From: Adiantum capillus-veneris
Lineage: Eukaryota > Streptophyta > Polypodiopsida > Polypodiales > Pteridaceae
Reading direction: 5' to 3'
Length of the DNA stretch: 64,000 nucleotides
Assembly (NCBI GenBank): GCA_014529385.2
Contig: CM043955.1
Location: forward strand, 146,604,640-146,668,639
Shown here: in pieces, positions 48,168-61,010 of the stretch
Numbering within the stretch: position 1 is the stretch's first letter
Layout of the letters: every line of letters begins with the position of its first letter
The notes under the pieces: generated by a model
What the model was told of the DNA's origin: nothing
The model's database searches: none
The model's input: the letters and a program-made list of their open reading frames with translations, nothing else
Program-made: the position numbers and the translations under genes

Positions 48168-49698
48168 TCACTCACTCACAACAGCCTCATGGCAAATTTT
48201 CTCTCTCTCACGTGCTATCTACGGCAAAAGAGGAATACGCTCTCTCGATCTCTTATGCAATTCTATGGAAAGACAATCTCTCTCACTCATTTTTATCACT
48301 TGCGACCCTTTCTGCCTATGCACTCTCAAACGATGAGAGAGGATCTCTCTCGTTCTCTCTCATAGAGAATCTCTCTCTATCTCTCTTTAGTATATGGAGA
48401 ACCCCCTTAGAGGGTTTTAATGAGATTAAAACCTCTATTTTGTTTGCAAAGTCAAACTCTCCTTCTCTCTCTTTGATTTATTGCAGCAGAAGGATGCTCT
48501 CTCTCTTCCTATTTCTACAGAGCAATCCTTGCGATCTCTCTCTCATTTCGATAGAGCATAGCCCACTCAAGGGCCCCCTTTCTTCTCCCTTTGACGGCAC
48601 CTCTACCGGGCCCTCAACTTCTTTCCTTCCTTGCTCGCGACATTTAGCAGCCCACGAGAGATCTTCTCCTTTTCTCTTTCACAGGCCAGCCTAACTCTCG
48701 GCTTCGCAGCCCTTTGTCACCATCAAGGGTCTCCTCCCCTTCTCTCTCTCTGATCCTAAATAGCCCATGAGGGCTCCCTCTTAAACTCTCCTCTAGGCCA
48801 CCCTGTATGCCTGCAGCTCTATCAGCTTCTACACAGTGGGTAATTGACCCTCATAGGCTGCCTGTCCCCTAATCTCTCGTCACCATCTTCTCTGGTGACT
48901 GCAAGGTAGCAGCCGTCTCTCCTCCCTCACCGCTTGCAACAACCCTTCAACAGCCCTTGGCCTCGCTCGCATGGCTTGCTCTCCGCCAACAGTGGCCCAA
49001 CCATGGCCTCTCTATCCCTTCAGTACCCGACGATTTTCTGCAATCGACACACCCCCTCCGTCTTTTGGTCTCCGCCGCCCCGTCGTCAACATGGAAATTC
49101 CAAAAAAAAAAGGTTAACCTCATTAAAAAAAAAAGAAAACAAGTGTGGGTTCACACCCCAACTCTCAAATCTTTTCCTCTCATGGCCTGCTCGGACCCTC
49201 CTTGTCTTGCAAAAAGGCTGCCCCTCTCATAAGCTTGGTGGACCCCTGGAGACACTCGGCCTCCCACAGCACATTAAACAGACATATTAGAGCACTTTTT
49301 TTAATATTTGACAAAGGCTTCTCGGAACTCCCTTTGACAAACACACACATTGTTGCACTCACACACTCGCACAATACGATAAAGTCACAGATGATATGCA
49401 AAAAACAATAAGCGGCCATTGGTGGCCATCCTCTTCAAAGTCTTGCCTAGCTTCCTTTGTACACCTCTAGCAGTGACCGATCTCGATCTTTAGTCGTCAA
49501 GGTCGTGGACTTCATTGAAGCATTTCCAAGCATATCATACCCTGTCAAAACAACTCCTTAAAGCAGACCAACTGACATCATCACCGTGAAAATTATGATA
49601 AAACAACCTTTCAAGCTCGCTTCAACACTCAAATATCATGTAGATGCTCTGTTTCTCTATCAAAATCCCCATGCCCTTGGCCAAAAAAAAGTGCAACA
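47750..49698 (-). repeat. Element 3: 5' LTR (family B)
   Basis: 1949 bp, TGTTGCACTTTTTTTTGGCC to ATAATCATTGATACA on the minus strand. Includes (CT)n/(CA)n at 48069-48180 and long CT-rich sequence. The TACACCCTATAGGGCA motif near 47998 and 48030 recurs in element 4's LTR (52570-52610). Confidence 0.7.
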
Positions 49699-49699
49699 C

Positions 49700-49998
49700 T
49701 TGGCTATTTAATGGTTGGAACCAGGTCAAGGCGGTTCCTTCTAGGGTCAATCCAAATCCTTCATATTGAGTATGGAAATCGGTTACCTGTTCAGTCCTCC
49801 TCAACACTTCTTTAAAGAGTGATACATAAGTTTATGGATATCTTGATGCTCTATAATTTTTGGATATGCATTTTTCCACTTGAGATGGTCGCATGCATCT
49901 AGACTCCACAACCATCCTAACCATCCAGATGGTTCGGCGTGTGACATAGAGGGTGTAGGAGATGTTTGTTTGTCTTTTCCCAATGGTGCATCATACAC
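49700..49998 (-). pseudogene. Gag fragment next to element 3
   Basis: Minus-strand frame with FHTQYEGFGLTLEGTALTWF (about 49780-49720) fits the gag domain signature (L-x-G-x-A-x-x-W). It continues as KWKNAYPKIIEHQDIHKL in another frame. It may be an older element into which element 3 inserted. Confidence 0.45.
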
Positions 49999-50968
49999 GC
50001 TATGATATGTGTGCTACTTTCGTCAACTGAGACATAGCTTGATCTTATTGAGATAGCTAGTAGACTTTGGTTGTCAGATATTGCTTAGAAAGCAGTCTTT
50101 CCAGATGCATTGTGGTTCATTAGTGATTGCTAGAGGAGCCCGCAATGGCCTAGTATATCCTATGCATTTGCCTGAGGTTCGAGACGACATAGTCTTAGTT
50201 TTATTGCTAGCATGATTTGAGCAAGAGACAAGACATTTCTCTTTTGCAGGTGAGCTCCGCCATGCTCATGAGATAGAGAATTTAGTTGTGCAAGACGTGC
50301 CAGTGGACTCTGTAGAGATAGAGCTAGAGCATGACTGCTCTAGTGAGACACATCATGTGTTGTCAAAGTTTTTGCAGGCAGAGGTAGAGCAGATCTGTTT
50401 CCTAGAGACGCATACAAAGATGATATACATGGAGTTCTTTGATATATGATCACGTTAGAAGCTGATGAGTTGGTACCAGGGTGCACAATTTTGCCTATGG
50501 GTGAGAGGGATGTATCTATCCTAGTGTCGGTGTTGACACATTCATACACGATGGGTAGCCCTGATGATGTAGTGATTGTAGATAACGCAAAGAAGGCGAG
50601 TACAACCAAGTTTGTGTAGATTTTGTCAACGTTCGAGCATATCATGTTCAACTTATTAGTGTTGAGGCCTAACCTAGCAACTACAGTGGGAGCATTTGTA
50701 GCAGGGGGTTGTCAGTCGTGCGATGACTGACACTAGCGTGATGCATAGTGGAGTTTTATAGACCATACAGAGTAATCTATGGGATTACATGCAAGCTCTA
50801 GTGTGGGTATGCATGCTTGCCTACCACCAAAGCAGATATGACTGTGTGTAGATCGATAGAGTGAGCCAATGGCATAGGTTGAGAGAGTCTCTCACCTAGT
50901 TTCTTGTACATACTAGTAGTTTAGCTAGTAGGTTTCACTTATCAGTGCATTGACTTTAAGTGGGAGTT
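49999..50968 (+). other. Probable 3' part of a decayed copia-like element
   Basis: A plus-strand open segment (50245-50450) is Glu-rich (GELRHAHEIENLVVQDVPVD) with no family recognised. The stretch ends CATTGACTTTAAGTGGGAGT followed by TTGTTGAGG, resembling the copia pattern of polypurine tract GTGGGAG plus LTR start TGTTG. Confidence 0.35.
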
Positions 50969-50969
50969 T

Positions 50970-51200
50970 GTTGAGGTAAAGGCGCTTTGCCTTAGCTCGG
51001 CGCCGGAAGTTTGGTGTTTGGCCGCCCGCCCACCGTGTGTACACTTATTCTTTGTATACATAAGAATAATGAGCTCCTCACTCATACTTCCAGAGGTTGC
51101 TCCACCCACACCATTCATGCTCCTCCCCTTCCATGCATGCGGCGCCATGCACGCACACATCCGTGCACACATGCACTGATATTCTTCATGTGTTTGTTCT
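50970..51200 (+). repeat. Possible copia-type 3' LTR
   Basis: Starts TGTTGAGGTAAAGGCGC after AAGTGGGAGT. Contains two GGCGCC sites and CACACA-rich sequence. Only one copy in the window, so the right end is unknown. Confidence 0.35.
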
Positions 51201-51309
51201 TGATGAGCCAGTGAAGGGGACTTTTTTAGTTTTTTGAACTTTTGGTGGAGGTGAAGGAACATTTGTTGTCTTAGTTTCTCTTTCCCTTTCTTCTTCACCA
51301 TATAGTCAC

Positions 51310-52194
51310 TCAATATCGGCCAAGGGGATATTTCCTGGCTTGGTACATAAGGTTCTTGGTGTGAATCTTGGCTGGATTTGGTTTCCAAAACTCTTCAAAG
51401 TCACCTATCAAAAATCTTTTCCTCTCAAAGGCCTCTTTTTCTCTTTCTAGGCGGGCAACTCTCTGTGTTGGTTCCTCAATTATGACTGGTGTTGGCACTT
51501 CTCTTCTCTAGCTGCACATTCCTCCATTTTTTGTTTGCCTTTGGCTTTCCTCTTCTTTTCTTCTTTGGTCTTTGAAGACTCTGATGCACTTTTTGAAACT
51601 TTGTCCCCTTTGGAGTCACTCTTTTGTCACTCATCACTTTCATCATTCTCTCCTTTAGAAGGTAAAACTTTTCTCCTTGTAAACTGTCTTGGTTGTGGTA
51701 CTGGGGCCTCCGTCTCTTCTTTCTCTTTCTCCTTATTTTTAACTTCAATGACTAGCCATGCATTTTGGTTCGGGGGAAAGTGGTAGGTTCTCTGCCATCC
51801 CCGCCGCATGATGATAAGCAATTCATGTAAGGACTTTCGGTGCTCCCAAGTAATTGATGTCCGTGATTTTCTTTGTACTTTTGAGCATATTGAGCCCATA
51901 TTGGGCATGGTCAAGCGGCATTGGAAACTTGGCTTTCAAGACTGTAATAAATGATGATGTAATTGCATGATATGGAATGGTATATCTATTGGGCTTCTTT
52001 GAGGTAAAGTGGAAGTGTTGGGTGAATAGACAGACATGATCTGCAGCCAATTTGTGAATCACATAAAAAATGTGGCTGCTAGCGTGTTCTCGGAAAATAC
52101 ACCAACCATTTTCGTTTCCCTTAGCCGCAGGAGTGAGAACCAGGCGAGAGAGGGCTCGGGCCCTGGATGTGAAAGGAACAAGGAGCGAAATCAT
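51310..52194 (-). pseudogene. Unidentified coding remnant, charged
   Basis: From 52194 a frame of 123 codons reads MISLLVPFTSRARALSRLVL ... NENGWCIFREHASSHIFYVI ... HFHFTSKKPNRYTIPYHAI. In neighbouring frames a Lys/Glu-rich stretch follows (51914-51476), rich in KKKRR and EKEKEE. It looks protein-like (mixed composition, then low-complexity charged tail) but I recognise no family. Retrotransposon gag of another lineage is possible. Confidence 0.35.
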
Positions 52195-52289
52195 GGAGAC
52201 ACCAAGTGAGTGCAGGCTTTATGAGGTGGGCATCATTTTGTTGCCATGCTGAGCAGGGTCGCCATGAGTGAGAGATGGCCGTGCATGAG

Positions 52290-52832
52290 GGAGACTGTTT
52301 ACAGGCCGTATGTTGAGGCTCCCATATGCGCTATTTTTGAGCCATGCCAAGGCTTCCATAGTAGAAAGGGATGAGCAGAGAGCAAGGATCGTTGAAAGGC
52401 TGTAGCCATCAAAGAGAGAGAAGGGCTGCAAGCCATCGAAGAGAGAGAGCGAGAGTGAGTTTTCCATGAGACTGTTGTGAGAGAGAGAGTGAGTGAGTCT
52501 GCCATGAGACTGTTGTGTGAGAGAGAGTGAGCGAGTATTGCAGCCTATCAAACAAAAATTACTGTGCTGCCCTATGTAAGCATGTTGTCGCGTTGCCCTA
52601 TAGGGTGTAAGCCCTGATACCTTCAAGCGAAGTTTGAAGCCGATGAAGCTACCTCGACGAAAGATAAGTTTGGTTTCGCTTGTTGTAAAAAATATTTCCA
52701 ATATATACACAATAAATTCACATTGTCTCGTGCTCCTCGACTTTCTCTCTCTTTTGAAGTAAAGATGACATTCTCTCTCTTCCTTTTTGTTGAACTATTA
52801 AGTGATCATGTTTGTGGATAATCATTGATACA
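52290..52832 (+). repeat. Element 4: 5' LTR, 3' portion (family B)
   Basis: Inverted counterpart of 47750-48250: CCATGAGACTGTTGTG units (52467 and 52502), CCCTATAGGGTGTAAGCC (52596) and the terminus ATCATTGATACA (52821-52832). The upstream part of the LTR is missing. Confidence 0.65.
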
Positions 52833-52835
52833 ATT

Positions 52836-52850
52836 TGGCACCGAGACTGC
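52836..52850 (+). promoter_or_regulatory. Element 4: putative primer-binding site
   Basis: TGGCACCGAGACTGC, 3 bases after the LTR end. Same motif as in element 3. Confidence 0.55.
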
Positions 52851-52999
52851 ATTGCACATTCCTTGGCAGCAGATTTTAGTAGCACATCTCCAGCCATAGT
52901 TCCTTGTTGGTGGGCTTGGGCTGGGAGTTTGTATTTTTGTCTTTGCTTGGTTTTTCTTGTCTGGTCCTGCTCCATGGTCGAGGCATAGAAAAATATCCA

Positions 53000-54450
53000 T
53001 CACCAAGAATTCCCAAGTATCAAGAAACTTCTGCGAAATTTTTTTGAAGAGTTCCCAAAGAGAGAAATTAAGCATAATACGGTCTCCCAAATCTATGCAT
53101 TTAGACAAAATAAGAAGGAAAAGGTGAAGGAATCCTCTCTTTGATCTAAGCAATACATAGAAAGATGCCCTGCTAGAGAACTACCTCAGGATGAGAGGCT
53201 GTTAGTCCTTTTTATAGAAGGATTGCGAAATGAAAATCTCAAAAAAGACTTGCACTTAGGCATGTGTTACTTTTGAGCAAGTCATGAAAGAGGGGTTGTA
53301 TTTGGCAGTCAATTGTAAGGCATATGGGGAGGTAACGGAGGACACAGACCAAGGGATGAGTAGCACCTCTTCAACCACTAGTGAATCTACAATGAAACTG
53401 GATGGGCAAACTCCAATTGTGCCGGATGTTGATCAAGTGATCAAGGAAGCGTTCCGAGGATGGACCAAGGAAATAGGACAAACCCAAACATACGACAATA
53501 GCCCACACAAAAATGTGACACTTGTCGAGGAGATCATCCAACTCAGTGGTGCAACATATAGCCAAGGTCAGGAGAAAATGTACAGCGTGTAATAAAGTAG
53601 TGTGCTATTTAACAAAAATGGACAAACCATGGGACCCACAAATGTTTCTACAATAAAAACTATGTTAGAGAAAGACAATATGGGCCACCTAGAGGGCAAA
53701 AGTTACCACCTCCTCCAAGGTACCAAGTAGGACCAATAACACAGTCCACGGGTAAGAAAAACCTCAACCTGTGTTGGGGCATCAACCTCATCTACCCGAG
53801 GAAAACAGGGCCATGGTAAGGATTTCACAACCTACAGAGGCACCTACTAATCAGAGTAGGGTCCAGGTAATTTTATACCGAAAGGATTCAGACAATACCT
53901 ATGAGAGAGAATTTGACAAAAATGCCTATGCTTCTGAGGGACCATTTCCATGGATGGTTTGTGAGGAGATGCTATAATCATCATAATAGCACAACCAACA
54001 AAAACCATTACTTGGTCGATGAAAATATTCTTATGTTCATGGCAACCCCGAACTACAAACCTAGGGGATATCCTCCTAGAACAGGACAACCGATGGGAGC
54101 TCCACAAGCCTCTCTACTACCAGTAGGACCATGCTGTGAATGTGGCGATGACCATTGGGCAAGAATTTGTCCACACAAAGGAGAGCGTATCAAAATCTTT
54201 GGGTACTGTGACGGGTGTACAAATGACCATCTCATTCCACATTGTCAAAAAAACCCTAATAGCAAAGGGAAAGCAGCCATGAACAAAATCAAAATTGTAT
54301 CAAGCTCAAGTGGATTAGAAACTGAACCAACCATTCCAATAAACGTGATAACAAGAGCACAAGCACAAGAAGCTGCAAGGAGCATCCCAGCCAACCAAAC
54401 TGAGATAGAAAAATTTTCCATTAGAACCCCTAGGAAATCCTAGAAGGCAA
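53000..54450 (+). pseudogene. Element 4: gag with zinc knuckle
   Basis: Decayed capsid-like frame near 53140-53260, then a frame 53284-53592. At 53901-54443 the knuckle CCECGDDHWARICP (CCHC, about 54133) is followed by a second Cys/His set GYCDGCTNDHLIPHC, then PINVITRAQAQEA, a motif common just upstream of protease in this kind of gypsy element. Confidence 0.65.
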
Positions 54451-55500
54451 AACAAGACAAGATGAAAGCCAAAAGAGAGAAAGAAAAATCAGCCTTGCAA
54501 AAAAAAAAAATTGCAAACATAGGAACAATTGAGAATGGAAACAGACATTAAGGAAAAGGGCGATGTAGCAAAACCATCAGTAATACAATCGGAACGATCT
54601 GTCTTGGTAGACAAGGTCTTTGAACCTCTGGATGTGATCTTGAAATCTTATGAAGCTAGGTTAAAGCCCAACCAAACCCAAGAGCACAGATGGCTAACAT
54701 ATCCTCACCCAGGGTATGAAAATGAGAGGTTAAATATGTGCAAGGAGCTCATCCAGGCAGCTCAAGCTCTTATGGTTTCGAGTGCTCCAGGGACTGAGGT
54801 GTTAATCCGCAAAAAAATCTAAGAGTTAACGGAGCAAGGGATCGAAAATGAAGACCAAAAGGATTCGGTAGATGAAACGCTTTTGGATACAAGGATGGAA
54901 GCCAAATACAACAGATGGGGTGTATTCATAGGCACCTATGCCAATTCCTGAAGTGGAATAACCACGGCCATAGGATCTGTGGCATGGGAGGATACCAAAA
55001 ACAGGAAAGATGGAAGAGCAATGCTTCAATTAGCTCCTATCATTGAGATCCACCTCGAACATGAGCTCTACCCAAATGATATCAGATCATTGTATGGTGA
55101 TGCAGGTATAGAAATGTTGGAAGACATCAAACTCAGTCATTGAAAACATTACCCTCATTCATAGGCAATCATGAAACCAGATTAGAAGTAAGAAAAGTGT
55201 CATCTCGATGGAGATCTGGTCCTAAAATGATGGATACCAAAACTCTTCATGAATGGATGTCGTCTCCTATCTGTTGCACACTAACTCTATCTGAGTTACT
55301 GCATGTAAGACCTCACCTTTGGGAGGAGGTTGGAAAATTTTTGGAGAATAGGGCTGGTAATTCTACCACCAATTGTTTCTCCAAACACACTGAATAACCA
55401 GACCTAGAAATATACTAAACTTTGAGCCAATACTTGTGAATAAGGTGGGAGACTATTGTGAAGGAGAAGAAGGAAACACTACCTTGCCTATGGAGTACAA
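54450..55500 (+). pseudogene. Element 4: gag-pol linker region
   Basis: Basic Lys-rich sequence then frames with SERSVLVDKVFEPLDVILKS (54600) and RWLTYPHPGYENERLNMCKE (54690), broken by stops. Protein-like but not assigned to a domain. Confidence 0.4.
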
Positions 55501-56271
55501 ATGAGTAAAGTCAATTTCTATATTGGATAGTGGAGCAGGAATTGCCATAGTCACCAAAGCAATGTGGAAAAAATGGGAAAAGCCTGCTTTAAGGAAAACT
55601 AGAATGAAACTTCAATTAGCGGATGGGTACCTAGAGAGACCTATTGGAATTTTGGAGAAAATCCTAGTAGTAACCTCTTGCAGAATTGCATATAAACACA
55701 CATTTGCTATTATGAATTTTGATGAGAGTAGCAATTAAGATATCATATTAGGCAGACCATTTATGTGTCAGCTCAAAATGGTACAAGATTGTGGCTATGA
55801 CTATATCTACCTACGATACAAGGATGTCACCACGAAGATCACTGTCACAGACCATAGTTATATATAGAGATGTGGAACAAACCTTGGGAAAAGAATTAAA
55901 TTCCACAACTGACCAGGAAAGAGAAATACCTACTTGGTTGCAAAACAAAGCTCAAAATTGGATGGGTGAAGCTTCTGAGGGTGGCAGTTTGAAAAAAGAG
56001 GATTGTATTCACAATAGGTCCATACAAGACGAGGCGTATGTATCGGAGTCTTTTTGAAAAGAGATGTTCGAACCTTTTGGATGGCAGCAAATACTAGCCA
56101 CTCTTGATGTGTGTGTGAATGAAGTGACCCTGACTAAATTCTATGATGAGGAAGGATATGATATCATTCCATTCCAGATGATGGGTATTAGCCTAAGTCC
56201 AAAATTCGGATCTAATGTCCCTGACACAGGGAGAGAGTTGTAGGTTGCTGACGCATAGTAGATGAGATCTC
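55500..56271 (+). pseudogene. Element 4: aspartic protease
   Basis: ILDSGAGIAIVTKAMWKKWE (about 55520) carries the DSGAG active site; IILGRPFMCQLK (about 55745) is the conserved hydrophobic-G-x-P segment near the end of retropepsins. One stop (55736) lies between them. The frame continues to the TRIM-like insertion at 56272. Confidence 0.7.
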
Positions 56272-57982
56272 TGTTGGGTCCAAGCCCTTGTCAGTCAGCC
56301 CGTGGGAAAAGCCTCTTATAGGCATGCAATAGAGATTCAGTTAGAACTCAAGTTTTGCATGGTTTTTGTAGCTATTTACTTGACAATAAATCAAAAGAAT
56401 CGTGTGTTGTTTTGCAAGCAGAGTCGTTCTCTCTCTTTCTCTCTCACTTCTGCTGCACACCATCCTCCACGCCATGGCAACCCTTTGACTACATCCACCA
56501 TAGCCGCTCCAATCCTAAAAACTGGTATCAGAGCTTGTGCTCTCGCCTCGGCAAGCTTCAATACAGCGTGTGCAAGAACCATCACTTGCAGCAAGGCAAA
56601 GCCATCTGTCAACTTGCGCCACTGTGGGCATAACCTGCCTCAACACATTCGCCCTGGAAGTCTGTCAACTTGCGCCACTGTGGGCATAACTTGCCTCAAC
56701 AGATTCGCCCTAGAAGTTTTTTGCGTTATCGACACTACAACCCCTACCAGTTCGGCCTCTACAGGCACTACTGAAGAACAAAACGCCATCTGCGTTGTCG
56801 GCGTCTGCTACACAGAAAGCTCCTTTTTTATTTTGTGTTCACACCTTATTAAAGTGACCAATTTCAAGTAGCCCCTTAAACTAGAGGGATTCACACCCCG
56901 CAGCCGCAATCCGGGCATATCGGTCAAAAGAGAGTGTCTATCGGCAAAAGGAGTTCTGTGCATCGAGCATTTTGAACGGCCATCATATGGCAAGGCAAGC
57001 CGGTATCCACTTTCCTACAACATTTCAAAATGTTGCCAATGATGGTAGCAGTGGTAACGATGATAAGGATACGTTTCATCAAGGCTCCCAAATGAGCATT
57101 TTGCATCTTAATTTACATGCAACATCTCTCTCGTACGCGTATGCCAAGTATACCAATTAGTGGTTCGGATACAGGTAGCAATGCGACAAGATGCATACCA
57201 TGACAATTGTCTTCAAATCACTCGGCATATCAACAGATGAAACACATGGAATCTGCTTCGAGACTACATTACAAGTTTTTCGCTAGCTATTTTTGCCAGT
57301 TTAGTGTCATAGTTTTGTCAGCTTTTGTCTATTGTCAAAACCATCATAAACTTTCAATCAAAGCCTCCTTTTACATTATTTATTGTCAGCTATTGTCATG
57401 CTTGTCAGTTGTAATTATGACAAACTTTTGTACAGGTTATAGACACTGCCACGATAATCATGTGGTAAGACCTCCCAAAATTATTTGTTCTCAGCCTGTT
57501 GTTTTCACTTCTCATGAGGTTACTCGGTACACCTTAAACCCAAGGTTTGGTAGTGAACCAAAAACTCCATCTATTGGTAGCTAATTTATTGACCTACACC
57601 CTATCTGTTCAAGGGGGGGGTTTATCATAGCACAAGGTTATGGATACACCAGAAATCCTTGGTTGTGAGAAAACCTAAAACTCACGGTTGACGAGTACAC
57701 CAAAAACTCCAGGTATCATGAGTTGCTTGTCCAGTTCGGGCTTGAAGGGGGGATTGTTGGGTCCAAGCCCTTATCAGTCAGCCCATGGGAAAAGCCTCTT
57801 ATAGGCATGCAGTAAAGATTCAGTTAGAACTCAAGTTTTGCATGGTTTTTGTAGCTATTTACTTGACAATCAATCAAAATAATTGTGTGTTGTTTTGCAA
57901 GCAAAGTCTTTCTCTTTCTTTCTCTCTCGCTTTCTCTGTTGTAGCACACCATGGCTCCATAGCCATAGCACTCAACAATCTC
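56267..57982 (+). mobile_element. Small non-autonomous LTR element (TRIM-like)
   Basis: Element 56272-57977 with target duplication ATCTC on both sides (56267-56271 and 57978-57982). 5' LTR 56272-about 56522, 3' LTR 57755-57977, both starting TGTTGGGTCCAAGCCC. TGGTATCAGAGC at 56523 is the initiator-Met primer site; GAAGGGGGGAT at 57744-57754 is the polypurine tract. The 1.2-kb interior has no protein domain but includes a 56-bp tandem duplication (CTGTCAACTTGCGCCACTGT, 56607 and 56660). It sits inside element 4. Confidence 0.9.
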
Positions 57983-58690
57983 TGTAAGGGACATTGATCA
58001 AAATGATAAGGAAACATTCCAAGACTCCACTGACAAGCCTTTGAAAGACAACCCAGATCACGAGCTTTCTAGCAGCTCAAACTAGGACATCAAAAGGAAG
58101 GATCGACATGTTGTCTACTATGATTTTCCAAAACAAAATCCTCGAAGATAGAGTAGATATTTGAATAGATGCATGAACAAATGAAATAAGACAAAAGAAA
58201 ATTATGTACCTCTTTTAGCTGACAAACCGCAGTATTTAAGGCTGGTTGAAGCAAGTAATTGCCTTAAAGATCAGATATCAAAGAGGTTCATGAAACCCAA
58301 GTCAACCAAAAAAAACTTGGAGAAGAAGAAAAAACATAAACCACAAACTGAAAGTGTCTTGAAGAAGTCAACAAAATTATCCAAAACCAAGCACAAACAC
58401 AAATACAATGAATTGAAACAAAATTTGAAAGAAGTTTGGACAACCAAGTTGGAAACTGACGATGAATCGAACAATGATAAGTTTGATGCACCTTCCCGCT
58501 ACAAAAGGTATACTATTCAAGACAAAAACATTGTAGTGCAGAAACATAAATGAGACCAAAAAGATGCTGGAACCTCATATGATGGACATGAAAAAGCCAA
58601 ATGTTTAAATTTAGCAGAACCAAGCAATGAGCCTAAACCTGCATACATTGCCATGGACCTCACGAAAGAAGAAGATTGATAGCAACACTC
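57983..58690 (+). pseudogene. Element 4: region between protease and reverse transcriptase
   Basis: Resumes element 4 after the insertion. A Lys-rich frame (58290-58553) is protein-like, but no domain is recognised. Confidence 0.45.
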
Positions 58691-59580
58691 AGACAATATA
58701 AAGATGTGTTTGCTTGGTCATAAAAAGACCTAAACGGAATAGATCCAAAAATCTGCCAACACATGATACCCCTTAAACGTGATGCCAAACCATGCAGACA
58801 ATGTCCTTATACGTACAATGAGACTTTTGCAAAAAAAATTAAGGAGGAGATAGACAAACTAAGGGATGCAAAGTTTATCTATGATATTGAACACACCAAT
58901 TGGGTGTCACCAATTGTGGTAGTACCCAAAAAGAGTGGTAAATTATGGGTCTGTGTGAACCTCAAACAGGAAAATGTTACCACCATCAGGGACAACTATC
59001 CACTACCAAATAACAGACCATGTTATCTAGAGAGTTGCGGGGAAGGAGGCCTACAATTTTTTAGATGGATTCTTAGACTACAACCAGTTGACCATAAAAC
59101 TAGAAGATCAACATAAGACAGCTTTGCAATAGAGTGGGGCATATTTGCATACAGGGTAATGCCTTTTGTCTTGACCAATGCCCCTGCCACCTTTCAAAGA
59201 CTAATGAGTCACACATTCAAAAAATATCTCAGACAATTTTTAGAGATATATATGGATGATCTTTGTGTTCATTCCCAGTTGAGAAGTGACCACATAACAC
59301 ACCTAGAGAAATTCTTCAAGACAAGGTAAAATCCTGGGACACATTGTGTCCAAAAATGAGATTTCCATTGATCAAGATAAGATACAAATAATTGCTGCAC
59401 AGTCGAGACCAACAAAAATAAAGGAAGCGCATGTATTTATGGGTAATTTTGGGTATTATAGGCGCTTCATATACATGTATGTTGTAATAGCTAAGCCTCT
59501 GTATTCCTTCGTTGCTAAATTTGAGTGGACGGAAGAATGTGAGAAGGCTTTTCACAAATTGAAGCAAATTTCACGAGGAT
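58690..59580 (+). pseudogene. Element 4: reverse transcriptase
   Basis: YKDVFAWS (58700), WVSPIVVVPKKSGKLWVCVN (58900), RVMPFVLTNAPATFQRLMSH (59155) and the catalytic YMDDLCVHS (59250). The thumb/connection starts with ILGHIVSKNEISID and FMGNFGYYRRFI. Stops at 59115 and 59328 and a frame change near 59040 break it. Confidence 0.85.
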
Positions 59581-60515
59581 GTGCAATGAATAGGAAGGGG
59601 GGAATGTTTGGTTGATACAGCGGAATGTCGTTTAAAAGACGGATATAGACCAAACTTTAATGTGCTCAAATATCATTGTTTCAAAGGAGGCTATGTAATT
59701 TTGTTGATGATGATTCTCAAATTGTTTTTTAGTCTATCTTTCCCTCTTAGTCTCTCTGAGCCTACAAACCATGAAGAGGCCGAATGGCCGTGGGAAAGGA
59801 CCCCAAGTTTTTACGTCAAAACCCTTAGTTTTGTAGCACACACTATCATTATCTTGGAAATTATTGGACATCGACTGAGAGCTTCTTTGCTACTGCGAAT
59901 TGTAATCAAATTTTCTCCTTGTCTGGTAATCGGAATTTGATTCCAAATAGAACATTGTGTTCCTTGTCTCTTGCTCTTTAATGTAAGTGTAATCATTCTC
60001 AATTTTGTTGTAGTTCACGACATCTTGTCTGTGAGCTAAATGCATTGATTTGAGGTCTTAAATGGTTATTTTTTTATGTTTTGACCTTGGAAGAGTGTTT
60101 CTTAGCTTGAAGGGAACCTTTCCATGTAGTTCTGGTTCAGTTTTCTATACTTTTTTGTGATGGATCGTGATTTATGTACCTTCTCATATGACTGCAGAAC
60201 TCGGTAGGAATATGCCCTTAGGTATTGTAACACCTCTCCTTAAGTTTCATTGCATTTTGAATTTGTTTGGATGTTGAAAAGGCGTGATGACCTAGAGTTG
60301 TGAGATTGGACATAGACTCATTTTCAAACTAGGAAGTGGTTGACTTGCTATTGCAGACATATGGATAGTCCTTTAGGTTCACTTTAGTGAGAGTGATGAT
60401 CTCATTGAGTCTCTGTGCCCCATCCCGTGTCACTTCCTTGCATATTGACATTATGTTAGTACCAAAAATCTATGTTGCAGACATCCGTCGCGACGGCCTG
60501 CTAACAAAACCCCAT
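59580..60515. other. ~0.9-kb sequence interrupting element 4 Pol
   Basis: Element 4 coding similarity stops at about 59580 and resumes at about 60515 with RNase H. The interrupting sequence is T-rich with no recognised protein and resembles untranslated or intronic sequence. No terminal repeats or target duplication were found by eye. Confidence 0.5.
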
Positions 60516-61010
60516 TGTTGAACGAAGATGCATCTAATTTTGCAATTGGTTGTATCTTGGCTGAACGAAGATGCATCTTAGATGCATCTTCGTGGGAAAG
60601 GCTGGAACAAAATATTCCATGTACACGAAGATGCATCTAATTTTGCAATTGGTTGTATCTTGGCTCAACCAATAGTGGGAAATATGGACTTTCCTATATG
60701 CTATGCAAGTAGACAATTGAACATCGCAGAGAAAAACTACACAACAACTAAATAAGAGTCATTGGGATCAATGATATATGCTATTAAATTTTTTTGGCAC
60801 TATTTACTAACAAAAAAAAAATATTCTTTGTAGATCACCAAACCCTTCTCTACTTGGTCAATAAACCCTGCAATACTGGAAAAATTGTCAAGTGGTTTAT
60901 TATTCTACTTGAATTGGACTTCACAGTTGTTGTCAAAAAGGGGACATGGAATAGACTATCTGCCTAGGATAACCAATGGAGAAAAAGCTATGGGGATAGA
61001 TGATGACCTT
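60515..61010 (+). pseudogene. Element 4: RNase H
   Basis: EDASNFAIGCILA occurs twice because of a local ~108-bp duplication (60520 and 60628). Then FPICYASRQLNIAEKNYTTT, IYAIKFFWHYLLT, VDHQTLLYLVNKPCNTGKI and DDLPDAYLF follow. These match the RNase H of plant gypsy Pol, broken by shifts. Confidence 0.75.
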
